From: Lacisediminimonas sp.
GTDB lineage: Bacteria; Pseudomonadota; Gammaproteobacteria; Burkholderiales; Burkholderiaceae_D
DNA length: 48,427 nucleotides
Reading direction: 5' to 3'
NCBI RefSeq assembly: GCF_030645335.1
Contig: NZ_JAUSNH010000047.1
Coordinates: forward strand, 1-48,427
Position 1 is the stretch's first letter. The number at the start of each line of letters is the position of its first letter. Under the pieces are notes generated by a model. It was not told where the DNA came from and did not search any database. It saw only the letters and a list, made by a program, of their open reading frames with translations. The translations under genes were made by a program, and so were the position numbers. Below are positions 15,867-23,746 of the stretch, one piece after another.

Positions 15867-17651
15867 GTGAAAAATCCTGACGACAATGCTACTGGTACCA
15901 ATGACTCAATCAAAATGGATGTAGCAAACCGGCAAAAGGCCCCGTTGCCAGCTGACTTGAAACAACAGGTCACCGGCAAGGAAAGCGCCCTCCGCAACAG
16001 CGAAGAAGCAATTCTGAATCGGGAAAATCTGGCGACTGCGCGCGAATATGCTGCCGATCTGCGCGAAGGGAAGGCCGTTTCACGCGACGCCGCCGCTGAT
16101 CTGCGCGAAGGGAAAGCCATCTCGCGTGAGCAGGAAATCCAGACTGCGGAGTCCACACTGGCAACGACCGACGAGCGCATGGAACTGGTGCGGCAAGCCA
16201 ATGCACGCCTGGTTATTGCTGCAATCGAAGCGCACGAATTGGCTGAACAAGCCGAAGCGGCGAAGGCCCAGATCGATCATCTTGCGCATCACGACGTGCT
16301 CACCAATTTGCCCAACCGAATGCTGCTGCTGGATCGGCTCGGGCAGGCGATTGAGCTGGCCCGTCGTCGCGGACAGAAACTGGCCGTGATGTTCATGGAC
16401 CTGGACCGGTTCAAGCACATCAACGATTCCTTGGGGCATGCGGTCGGCGACCAGCTACTGAAATCGGTCGGGCGACGCCTGATCACATGCGTGCGTCACT
16501 CGGACACAGTCAGCCGCCAGGGAGGGGATGAATTCGTGTTGCTGCTGTCCTCTGTCGAGCATGCAGAGGACGCGGCGCTCTCTGCGCAAAAAATGATCGA
16601 CGCCCTCGCGCTGCCTCACCGCATCGAAGGGCACGATCTCCATGTCAGCATGAGTATCGGAATCAGCGTTTACCCGGACGATGGTCAAGATGCGGACACC
16701 CTGATCAAGAGCGCGGACACGGCGATGTACCATGCCAAGGAAAATGGGCGTGACAATTATCAATTCTTCGAAGATGAAATGAATGTTCGAGCCGTCAATC
16801 GGCAATCGATCGAATCCAGCCTGCGCGGCGCCTTGGCCCGGCAGGACTTTGTGTTGCATTACCAGCCGAAAGTGAATCTTCGCAATGGCGCGATCGTCGG
16901 TGTCGAGGCGCTCATCCGTTGGCAGCACCCGGAGCGCGGAATGCAGTTGCCAGCGCAATTCATACCTATCGCCGAAGACTGTGGACTGATCGTGCCGATC
17001 GGCCGCTGGGCACTGCGCGAAGCCTGTCGCCAGACCCGGGCCTGGCTGGATGCTGGCTTGTTGCCCGTGGCGGTTGCGGTCAACACTTCCGCGCTCGAAT
17101 TCAGGGCCAAGGATTTTATCGAAAACATACGCGCAACGCTCGAGGATACAGGCCTCGAATCCCGGTACCTGGAACTCGAATTGACTGAAAGCGTGCTCAT
17201 GTCTGATGGTGAGGTGACCAATTCCGAGCTACAGGCGCTTGCAAGCCTGGGCGTAAAGCTTGTGATCGACGACTTCGGCACCGGTTATTCCAGTCTGAGT
17301 TACCTGACGCGATTTCCAATCGATACCCTGAAGATCGACCAGTCCTTCGTCCAGCATATGACCAGCAACGAGGACGACGCCACCATCGTGAGTGCAGTGA
17401 TCAGCATGGGTAAAAGCCTCAAGAAACGGGTCATCGCGGAGGGGGTTGAAACGCTGGAGCAGAGCACGTTTCTGCTGGCCCAGAATTGCGACGAGGGCCA
17501 GGGCTACCATTTCGGCCGCCCCATGCCCGCCGATGCCCTGGCCAAGTTGCTGCCAACCGGCGGCGCGGAAGATATGGCGGACCTGGAAAAGCCAAGCATA
17601 GTGCGCAGCCAAAAATACGTTGCGGCAGGCCGGGGCCAGAACCAACGCTGA
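15867..17651 (+). CDS. GGDEF-EAL protein, cytoplasmic (cyclic-di-GMP turnover)
   Basis: 594 residues. An N-terminal coiled coil (about 1-140) contains a near-perfect duplication, AADLREGKAVSR then AADLREGKAISR. A GGDEF domain follows with LTNLPNRMLLLDRL, DLDRFKHINDSLGHAVGD and a canonical RQGGDEFVLL. The C-terminal EAL domain has GVEALIRWQHPERG, ELTESVLM, IDDFGTGYSSLSYL, LKIDQSFV and IAEGVET, so both activities look intact. There is no membrane span or sensor domain. A GTG start is chosen because GGAGG (15856-15860) lies 6 nt before it; the ATG at 15843 would overlap that site. It converges with a second GGDEF-EAL gene. Confidence 0.9.
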   Translation: MKNPDDNATGTNDSIKMDVANRQKAPLPADLKQQVTGKESALRNSEEAILNRENLATAREYAADLREGKAVSRDAAADLREGKAISREQEIQTAESTLATTDERMELVRQANARLVIAAIEAHELAEQAEAAKAQIDHLAHHDVLTNLPNRMLLLDRLGQAIELARRRGQKLAVMFMDLDRFKHINDSLGHAVGDQLLKSVGRRLITCVRHSDTVSRQGGDEFVLLLSSVEHAEDAALSAQKMIDALALPHRIEGHDLHVSMSIGISVYPDDGQDADTLIKSADTAMYHAKENGRDNYQFFEDEMNVRAVNRQSIESSLRGALARQDFVLHYQPKVNLRNGAIVGVEALIRWQHPERGMQLPAQFIPIAEDCGLIVPIGRWALREACRQTRAWLDAGLLPVAVAVNTSALEFRAKDFIENIRATLEDTGLESRYLELELTESVLMSDGEVTNSELQALASLGVKLVIDDFGTGYSSLSYLTRFPIDTLKIDQSFVQHMTSNEDDATIVSAVISMGKSLKKRVIAEGVETLEQSTFLLAQNCDEGQGYHFGRPMPADALAKLLPTGGAEDMADLEKPSIVRSQKYVAAGRGQNQR

Positions 17652-17692
17652 TTTGATCTGCCTGGTGCCCGCGCAGCAGTTACCTTGGACGC

Positions 17693-20545
17693 TCACGAAC
17701 GCGATCCGCTCCCTTGCATGAACGCTTCAAAATCTTGCGCTGGCATCGGCCGGCCAAAGAAAAATCCCTGATAAGTGCTGCAGCCCAGATCTGCCAGGAC
17801 GTCGCGCTGCGCAGCGGTTTCCACACCCTCGGCGATCACCGTCAAGCCCATGCTTGCAGCCAGCGCGATGATCATCCTGGCAATGGCCGCATCGTTCGGA
17901 TCGATCAGTATGTCCCTGACGAACCCCTGGTCAATCTTGAGTTGATCCAGCGGCAGGCGCTTCAGGTACGAAAGTGACGAATAACCGGTGCCGAAATCAT
18001 CGAGCGAAAAACCAACGCCAATTTCTTTCAGTACGCTCATCTTCGCAATCACCTTCTCGACGCTGTCGATCAGCGTGCTTTCCGTCATTTCCAGCTTCAG
18101 CCGATGGGGGTCGGCTCCGCTGCGCTTGAGTACGGACAGGACCTGATCGACAAAATCGTCCTGATGGAACTGACGCGCGCTAACGTTGACGGCCACGCAG
18201 AGGTGCGCCAGTCCAGGCCGGCCAGCCCAAAGTGCGAGTTGTGCGCAGGCAGCTTCCAGCACCCACCGGCCAAGCGGAAGGATCAGGCCGGATTTCTCCG
18301 CCAACGGGATGAAATCCGCTGGAAAGATCATTCCGCGCACGGGATCGCGCCAACGTACGAGCGCTTCAACTCCAGTCACCTGGCCTGGATCCGTTACCTG
18401 GACCTGGTAATGCAGGACGAGCTGATTATTTTCGATAGCCTCGTGCAGCCCATCCTCCATGGCGACGCGTGTACTGACCGCAGCCTGCATTTCCGGGTCG
18501 AAAAACCGCAAAGTGTTGCGCCCCGCGGCCTTGGCTTGATACATGGCCAGTTCTGCCCGTTTCAGCGGTTCATCTGAACCCTCGACCTGGTTGCCGAACA
18601 AGGCGATACCAATACTGGCGGTTCGGTGATGCGCCACATTGGCGAACAGATAGGGCTGCGCAAGTGCAAACAGGATTTTTTCGCTCATTGCTTCGGCTTG
18701 CGAGGCCGCCTCCTGGGGAGTGGCGCCCAGGTCTTCCAGCAGGATCACAAAATCATCGCCCCCGAGACGGCCCACGGTATTCCCCAGGCGAACACAGTTT
18801 TTCAGGCGTCTGCTGACCTCCTGCAGGAAAATGTCACCCTGCTCATGACCGAGCGTTTCATTGGTCATCCTGAAGTCGTCCAGGTCGACGAACAAGAGCG
18901 CGCCTTCCCGCCGGTGACGCAGTCTTGAAATCCGCGCCTGTTCAAGCCGATCCATGAACAGACGGCGATTGGGCAGCATCGTCAGCGGATCGAAGAACGA
19001 TAAATTGTGAATCTGCTCCTCGGCGGCCTTGCGTACGCTGATGTCCCTGGTGATCGATAATATGCACGGCAGCCCATCCAGGGTGATCGCATGCGAAGAG
19101 ACCAGTCCCGTGAACATGCTGCCATCCTTGCGGACGAATTCGGCTTCCAGGTTCGTGCAAGAACCATCCCGCTTCATGGCCTCTACCAGCTTTTGCCGGT
19201 CCTCCGCATGGCGCCAGACTTTAATGTCCCGCTCGGTCTTGCCGATGAGCTCTTCACGTGACCAGCCGACCATCAGCGTTTGTCCGTCATTGACCTCCAG
19301 GTAGCGTCCATCATGGGTGGTCGTAATAACGAGCGAGTCCGGGCTGGTACGGAAAGCCGTACGAAAGCGCTCCTCGCTCTGGCGCAATGTTGCCTCTGCC
19401 TGTGCCCGCGCATCCAGCATCGCATTGAGTCGCGCGGCTATCTGGCGAAGCTCGGCCGGGCCGGCCAGGGCGGCGCGCTCATGGATGGCGCCCGCGCCGA
19501 CATTCTCCATCGTCTTCGAAATTTCCTCGACTGGCCGTGCCAGGCGCCGTGCCACCATGGCCGTGATTGCCGTCAGCGCCAGCAGCAGCGAGATGACCAA
19601 GGCAATATGCTCCAATGCCAACTGCATCACCGGCGCGATTGCAGCGGCCTCGTCCAGGCCGACATAGATGAACCAATCCGAATTGGCGATGGGAGCGAAG
19701 CTGTAAAAACGTTCAACGCCCTGGAAATCGCGTACGCGCAAGTCCCCTTCCCGCAATCTCAGCACGCTCTTTGTTGTTTCGGGATTGGCCGCCTGTTTTC
19801 CTACGCGCTGATCCGCATGCTCCGAACGGGCAATGATGGTTCCATCGCTGTTCAGAATGCCGATCACCGTCCGGGGCGGCATATCTTTTGAGGAAAACAC
19901 CAGCTGGTAGCTGGTCAGGTCGATCGAGATCGCCACGGCACCATTGAGTTTCCCGGCGTCGTCCCGGATCGGATAGGCCAGCGTCACGACCCATCGGTCC
20001 GTGATAAATCCTCTGGCCGGTTTGCCGATCGTAAATTTTCCGGTCCGCATGACTTCGGAGAAGTAATACTTTGGATCAGGTCCCGCACCCGGCCCCGGCA
20101 TCCTGCCAACGGCGCTGCAGACCAGGCTTCCTTTTGCGTCCAGCGTCAGTATGTTGGCGTAAGCCGTCTGCAGCTCCCTTAATTCCGCAAGCAGGGGATC
20201 ACACCGGGTTGCGTCCAATCCCCGGATCCGGGGGCGCTGCGCGAGTTTTGAAAGGAGCACTTCGGCGTTGGCCAGGAATTGCTCGGTCTTCGCCCCGGAC
20301 AAGGAACGGATTGTCCGCGCAGTCTGATAGGCTTTGGCGACGTCGCTTGTATATTGGCGATAGGTGTCATACGCCAGCACCGCAATCAAGGCGAACATGG
20401 GTATGGCGACCAGCCCCAGCAAGGCCAGCCGGATCGGATAACCGGATGCCGCGGCAAAAGCCAGGTCCGGTTTGGCGGGAGGCCGGTCGGAATCGCCTGG
20501 CTGCTCCACACTCTTCGAGTCAGACAAATGCAGCCCCTGCGCCAT
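17693..20545 (-). CDS. Membrane sensor with dCACHE, HAMP, PAS, GGDEF and EAL domains
   Basis: 950 residues. A first membrane span near 37-58 (RLALLGLVAIPMFALIAVLA) is followed by a periplasmic double-CACHE-type sensor (TVIGILNSDGTIIARSEHAD, RFYSFAPIANSDWFIYVG). A second span (HIALVISLLLALTAITAMVA) leads to HAMP (RRLARPVEEI) and PAS/PAC (RFRTAFRTSPDSLVITT, ILSITRDISVRK). The GGDEF domain has the variant RLGGDDFVILL; the Glu-to-Asp change may be tolerated or lower activity. The EAL domain is complete (GVEALVRW, EMTEST, LDDFGTGYSSLSYL, IAEGVET). It probably converts an extracytoplasmic small-molecule signal into c-di-GMP change. The start lacks a clear Shine-Dalgarno. Confidence 0.9.
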   Translation of the reverse strand: MAQGLHLSDSKSVEQPGDSDRPPAKPDLAFAAASGYPIRLALLGLVAIPMFALIAVLAYDTYRQYTSDVAKAYQTARTIRSLSGAKTEQFLANAEVLLSKLAQRPRIRGLDATRCDPLLAELRELQTAYANILTLDAKGSLVCSAVGRMPGPGAGPDPKYYFSEVMRTGKFTIGKPARGFITDRWVVTLAYPIRDDAGKLNGAVAISIDLTSYQLVFSSKDMPPRTVIGILNSDGTIIARSEHADQRVGKQAANPETTKSVLRLREGDLRVRDFQGVERFYSFAPIANSDWFIYVGLDEAAAIAPVMQLALEHIALVISLLLALTAITAMVARRLARPVEEISKTMENVGAGAIHERAALAGPAELRQIAARLNAMLDARAQAEATLRQSEERFRTAFRTSPDSLVITTTHDGRYLEVNDGQTLMVGWSREELIGKTERDIKVWRHAEDRQKLVEAMKRDGSCTNLEAEFVRKDGSMFTGLVSSHAITLDGLPCILSITRDISVRKAAEEQIHNLSFFDPLTMLPNRRLFMDRLEQARISRLRHRREGALLFVDLDDFRMTNETLGHEQGDIFLQEVSRRLKNCVRLGNTVGRLGGDDFVILLEDLGATPQEAASQAEAMSEKILFALAQPYLFANVAHHRTASIGIALFGNQVEGSDEPLKRAELAMYQAKAAGRNTLRFFDPEMQAAVSTRVAMEDGLHEAIENNQLVLHYQVQVTDPGQVTGVEALVRWRDPVRGMIFPADFIPLAEKSGLILPLGRWVLEAACAQLALWAGRPGLAHLCVAVNVSARQFHQDDFVDQVLSVLKRSGADPHRLKLEMTESTLIDSVEKVIAKMSVLKEIGVGFSLDDFGTGYSSLSYLKRLPLDQLKIDQGFVRDILIDPNDAAIARMIIALAASMGLTVIAEGVETAAQRDVLADLGCSTYQGFFFGRPMPAQDFEAFMQGSGSRS

Positions 20546-20921
20546 TGGCGCTACGATCAGACGGCGACAATTTCATCTCCGAATCGTCCATCCCAAGCCC
20601 TGCAAAATTTTTGACCTGCACCATGTCGGCAAAGCTGCCCTGTGAATCGTCAAACGGCGAAGACTGCCAAGCCGTGACTTCGGCCCGGGAATCGCCCCTT
20701 CAATACAAGAAGTTACCACTGATTCAACTCAATGAGAAAGCTCGTGGAAGTACCATGCTTTTTCCGGCAGCGTCGGGGATACCGCCACCGGCGCAGCGAG
20801 CCAGCGCGGGAGTTCAGCTTGCCCGCAATTCCGGCGCTTCAATCCGGCCTGCGTCACACGACAGTCACAATCACCTGAGATAATTCGATAATTCTCGAAA
20901 TATAAAATACTCAGGAGCCTT
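20546..20921. other. Divergent intergenic region with control sequences
   Basis: 376 nt between two divergent genes. Open frames here are short and unconvincing. The right end carries the palindrome at 20880-20903, a TATAAAAT stretch and AGGAG before the GAPDH start. The left part must hold the promoter of the membrane GGDEF-EAL gene, but none stands out. Confidence 0.5.
20880..20903 (+). promoter_or_regulatory. Candidate ArsR operator upstream of the GAPDH-arsJ-arsR operon
   Basis: A 24-bp palindrome with 10 of 12 pairs matching: outer ATA/TAT, arms TTCGA (20884-20888) and TCGAA (20895-20899), central AATT. It overlaps the promoter zone (TATAAAAT at 20901-20908) and ends 18 nt before the ATG. 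AT-rich palindromes of this size in promoters are typical ArsR/SmtB sites, and an arsR gene closes the operon, so autoregulation is inferred. No good -35 is seen. Confidence 0.55.
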
Positions 20922-21965
20922 ATGAAAGTCGGCATCAATGGCATGGGCCGTATCGGCCGCTTGGCGCTCCGCGCTGCAATGGGGGCGGCGGAGCGCCAGC
21001 CGGACGATCCACGCGCAGGCAATCGCCTCGAAGTCGTCCACTTGAACGAACTCAAGGGCGGGGCCGCCGCCACGGCCCATCTGCTGGCATTCGACAGTGT
21101 CCAGGGTAAATGGCGTGCCGATATTGCCGCCGAGGGCGAGGACCGCATCCGCATCGGCGAGCGCAAGCTTTCCTTCAGCAGCCACGCGCAGGCGGCCGAT
21201 ATCCCCTGGGGCGACCTGGGAGTGGACCTGGTTCTGGAGTGCACCGGCAAGTTCCTGACGCCAGAGACGATCCAGGGCCACCTTGACCGGGGTGCCAAAC
21301 GCGTCATCGTTGCCGCCCCGGTCAAGACCGGCGATGTCCTAAACATCGTGGTCGGCATCAACGAGCATCTCTACGACCCGGCAAAAAACAGGATCGTTAC
21401 AGCAGCCTCCTGCACCACCAACTGCCTGGCGCCGGTGGTGAAGGTGGTGCACGAAAACCTGGGCATCAGGCACGGACAGATCACGACCATCCACGATCCC
21501 ACCAATACCAATCTGGTGGTGGATGCGCCCCACAAGGACTTGCGCCGTGCGCGCAGCGCGATGTTGAGCCTTGCGCCCACAACCACCGGCAGCGCGACGG
21601 CCATCGCACTGATTTACCCTGAGCTCAAGGGCAAGCTCAACGGCCATGCTATCCGGGCCCCGGTGCTCAATGCATCGCTGACCGACTGCGTGTTTGAACT
21701 TGCGCGTCCGACCACCGCCGACGAAGTCAACGCCCTGTTCAAGGCCGCCTCCGAAGGCGCACTGGCGGGCATCCTGGGCTACGAAGAACGCCCGCTGGTC
21801 AGCGCGGACTACGCCCGCGATACGCGCAGCGCCATCGTGGACGCCTTGTCGACCATGGTCACGGACGGCACCATGCTCAAGGTGTACGCCTGGTACGACA
21901 ATGAAATGGGCTACGCTTGCCGCATGGTCGACCTGGCTTGCCACCTGCACAAAGCAGGCATCTGA
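20922..21965 (+). CDS. Glyceraldehyde-3-phosphate dehydrogenase, ArsJ-associated type
   Basis: 347 residues. NAD-binding [16 protein letters not shown] and the catalytic [20 protein letters not shown] (active Cys) are intact, with the C-terminal [15 protein letters not shown]. In arsJ operons this enzyme uses arsenate in place of phosphate and makes 1-arseno-3-phosphoglycerate, which ArsJ exports. Immediate linkage to arsJ (2 nt) and arsR supports that role over glycolysis. AGGAG lies 4 nt upstream of ATG. The insertion-bearing N-terminal segment ([20 protein letters not shown]) differs from housekeeping GAPDH. Confidence 0.93.
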   Translation: MKVGINGMGRIGRLALRAAMGAAERQPDDPRAGNRLEVVHLNELKGGAAATAHLLAFDSVQGKWRADIAAEGEDRIRIGERKLSFSSHAQAADIPWGDLGVDLVLECTGKFLTPETIQGHLDRGAKRVIVAAPVKTGDVLNIVVGINEHLYDPAKNRIVTAASCTTNCLAPVVKVVHENLGIRHGQITTIHDPTNTNLVVDAPHKDLRRARSAMLSLAPTTTGSATAIALIYPELKGKLNGHAIRAPVLNASLTDCVFELARPTTADEVNALFKAASEGALAGILGYEERPLVSADYARDTRSAIVDALSTMVTDGTMLKVYAWYDNEMGYACRMVDLACHLHKAGI

Positions 21966-21967
21966 CC

Positions 21968-23215
21968 ATGCAGCACGCCGCGCGCAACTACGCCATCGTC
22001 ACGGCAGCCTACTGGGGCTTCACGCTAACGGATGGCGCCCTGCGGATGTTGGTGCTGTTGCACTTTTACCGCCTGGGATACTCATCGATCACGCTGGCTT
22101 TCCTGTTCCTGCTGTACGAGGCCGCCGGCGTGCTGGCCAACCTGATTGGCGGCTGGCTGGCCACGCGCTACGGGATAACGCGCATGTTGACGGTGGGCCT
22201 GATCACGCAGATCGCAGGATTCACCCTGCTGTCCCTGCTCAATCCGGCGTGGACTGCCGCGATGTCGATTGCCTGGGTGGTGGCAGCGCAGGGGATATGC
22301 GGCGTGGCCAAGGACCTGACCAAGACGGCCAGCAAGTCGGCAATCAAGGTGACACAGGCGGCCGCCAAAGAGGAGGACAGCGGTCAGCTTTTCAAATGGG
22401 TGGCCTGGTTCACTGGCAGCAAAAACGCCATGAAGGGGATCGGATTTTTCGTCGGCGGCCTGCTGTTGCAGACGCTCGGATTCCAGGCCTCGCTCTGGGC
22501 CATGGCCGCGGTGCTGGCCCTGGTTCTGCTGGGTGTCGTTTCCTCCCTGCCCAGGATGATGGGCAAAAGCCGGGCGTCCAAATCAGCCAAAGAGCTGTTC
22601 GCCAAGAATCCCGGCATCAATACATTGGCTGCGGCGCGCGTGGTCCTGTTCGGTGCGCGCGACGTCTGGTTTGTCGTTGGCTTGCCGGTCTTCCTCTATT
22701 CGGTGGGCTGGAACTTCACGATGGTGGGCACCTTCCTCGCCGTGTGGACCATCGGCTACGGTATGGTGCAGGCAATGGCGCCGCAGATGGTCAGGCGCAG
22801 CAGTGATGGCTTGAGCGCGGAAGTACCCGCCGCGCGCCGGTGGTCGGCTATCCTGGCATTGGTAACAATGGGCCTGGCGATGGCCGTGGCGCTTGATGTG
22901 CCCCATCTGGAGTGGGTCGTTGTCACCGGCCTTGGCCTGTTCGGCTTCGCCTTCGCAATCAACTCGTCGGTGCATTCCTACCTGATCCTGGCTTATGCAG
23001 GCAGTGAAAAGGCCGCCGAAGATGTCGGCTTTTACTATGCAGCCAATGCCTTGGGCCGTTTCTTTGGCACCCTGCTTTCAGGCCTGCTGTACCAGTGGGG
23101 CGGCCTGCTGTATGCATTGATCGGATCAGCGGCCATGCTGGTCACATGCTGGCTGGTCACCTTGGCCCTGCCGGTCAATCCTGGCGATCGCCTGGCCAAT
23201 GGAGTGCGGCCATGA
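21968..23215 (+). CDS. arsJ: ArsJ-type MFS organoarsenical efflux permease
   Basis: 415 residues with about 12 hydrophobic segments, an inner-membrane major facilitator. The N-terminus NYAIVTAAYWGFTLTDGALR is characteristic of ArsJ. The protein extrudes 1-arseno-3-phosphoglycerate made by the adjacent GAPDH, giving arsenate resistance. The central loop (KDLTKTASKSAIKVTQAAAK, then a Glu/Asp/Ser stretch) is polar. ATG 21968 is 2 nt after the GAPDH stop; the longer in-frame start lies inside GAPDH and is rejected. The end overlaps arsR by 4 nt (ATGA). Assignment rests on family features plus operon context. Confidence 0.9.
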   Translation: MQHAARNYAIVTAAYWGFTLTDGALRMLVLLHFYRLGYSSITLAFLFLLYEAAGVLANLIGGWLATRYGITRMLTVGLITQIAGFTLLSLLNPAWTAAMSIAWVVAAQGICGVAKDLTKTASKSAIKVTQAAAKEEDSGQLFKWVAWFTGSKNAMKGIGFFVGGLLLQTLGFQASLWAMAAVLALVLLGVVSSLPRMMGKSRASKSAKELFAKNPGINTLAAARVVLFGARDVWFVVGLPVFLYSVGWNFTMVGTFLAVWTIGYGMVQAMAPQMVRRSSDGLSAEVPAARRWSAILALVTMGLAMAVALDVPHLEWVVVTGLGLFGFAFAINSSVHSYLILAYAGSEKAAEDVGFYYAANALGRFFGTLLSGLLYQWGGLLYALIGSAAMLVTCWLVTLALPVNPGDRLANGVRP

Positions 23216-23538
23216 ACGATGTCCAGGCGGTCCGGGCGCTGGCGGCCCTTGCCCAGCCAGCGCGCTTGCATGTGTTCAAACTGCTGGTGGTGGCGGGGCG
23301 AAAAGGCGTCACGCCGTCACAGCTCAGCGTGGCCCTGGATATTCCGGCATCCTCCCTGTCCTTTCATCTGAAGGAGTTGATGAGCGCCGACCTGGTGACC
23401 CAGGAACGGGATGGACGTCATCTGATTTGTCGCGCCCAGCTCGGGCACATGAATGATTTGCTCCGCTTCCTGACGGCTAATTGCTGCGAAGGCGAACCGT
23501 GCCTGGACGCCCAGTCCATCGCCTGCACCACTTGTTGA
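23212..23538 (+). CDS. arsR: ArsR/SmtB-family repressor with C-terminal cysteines
   Basis: 108 residues. A winged helix-turn-helix: ALAQPARLHVFKLLVVAG, recognition helix IPASSLSFHLKELMSADLV, wing QERDGRHLICR. The E. coli-type CVC sensor is absent. Instead Cys cluster near the C-terminus (NCCEGEPC and CTTC), resembling the arrangement of Acidithiobacillus ferrooxidans ArsR, where such cysteines bind As(III). It presumably derepresses the operon through the palindrome at 20880. The ATG overlaps the arsJ stop (ATGA). The stop codon lies in a 15-nt tandem repeat. Confidence 0.93.
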   Translation: MNDVQAVRALAALAQPARLHVFKLLVVAGRKGVTPSQLSVALDIPASSLSFHLKELMSADLVTQERDGRHLICRAQLGHMNDLLRFLTANCCEGEPCLDAQSIACTTC

Positions 23539-23560
23539 AGTCCCAGTTGTTGAAGTCCCA
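23532..23560 (+). repeat. 15-nt tandem duplication across the arsR stop
   Basis: TTGTTGAAGTCCCAG (23532-23546) is followed at once by TTGTTGAAGTCCCA (23547-23560). The period is a multiple of three, so a second in-frame TGA follows the first. It looks like a recent slippage duplication with no effect on the protein. Confidence 0.8.
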
Positions 23561-23746
23561 TCTGCCTGTGCTGCGCCCGATGTTGTAGAGAGCCCGAGTG
23601 CCGGGCTGCCGCGACTCGCCAGGCCAGGCTTCCTGACAAGCTGCAGCCGGGTGCAGTCAGCCGGCCCGACTCCCGGTATCATGTCCGTCCCGCCATTCGC
23701 GCCTCCTGCGCGCGGCCGTCCCATTACCTCACCCAAAGACCCTTTC

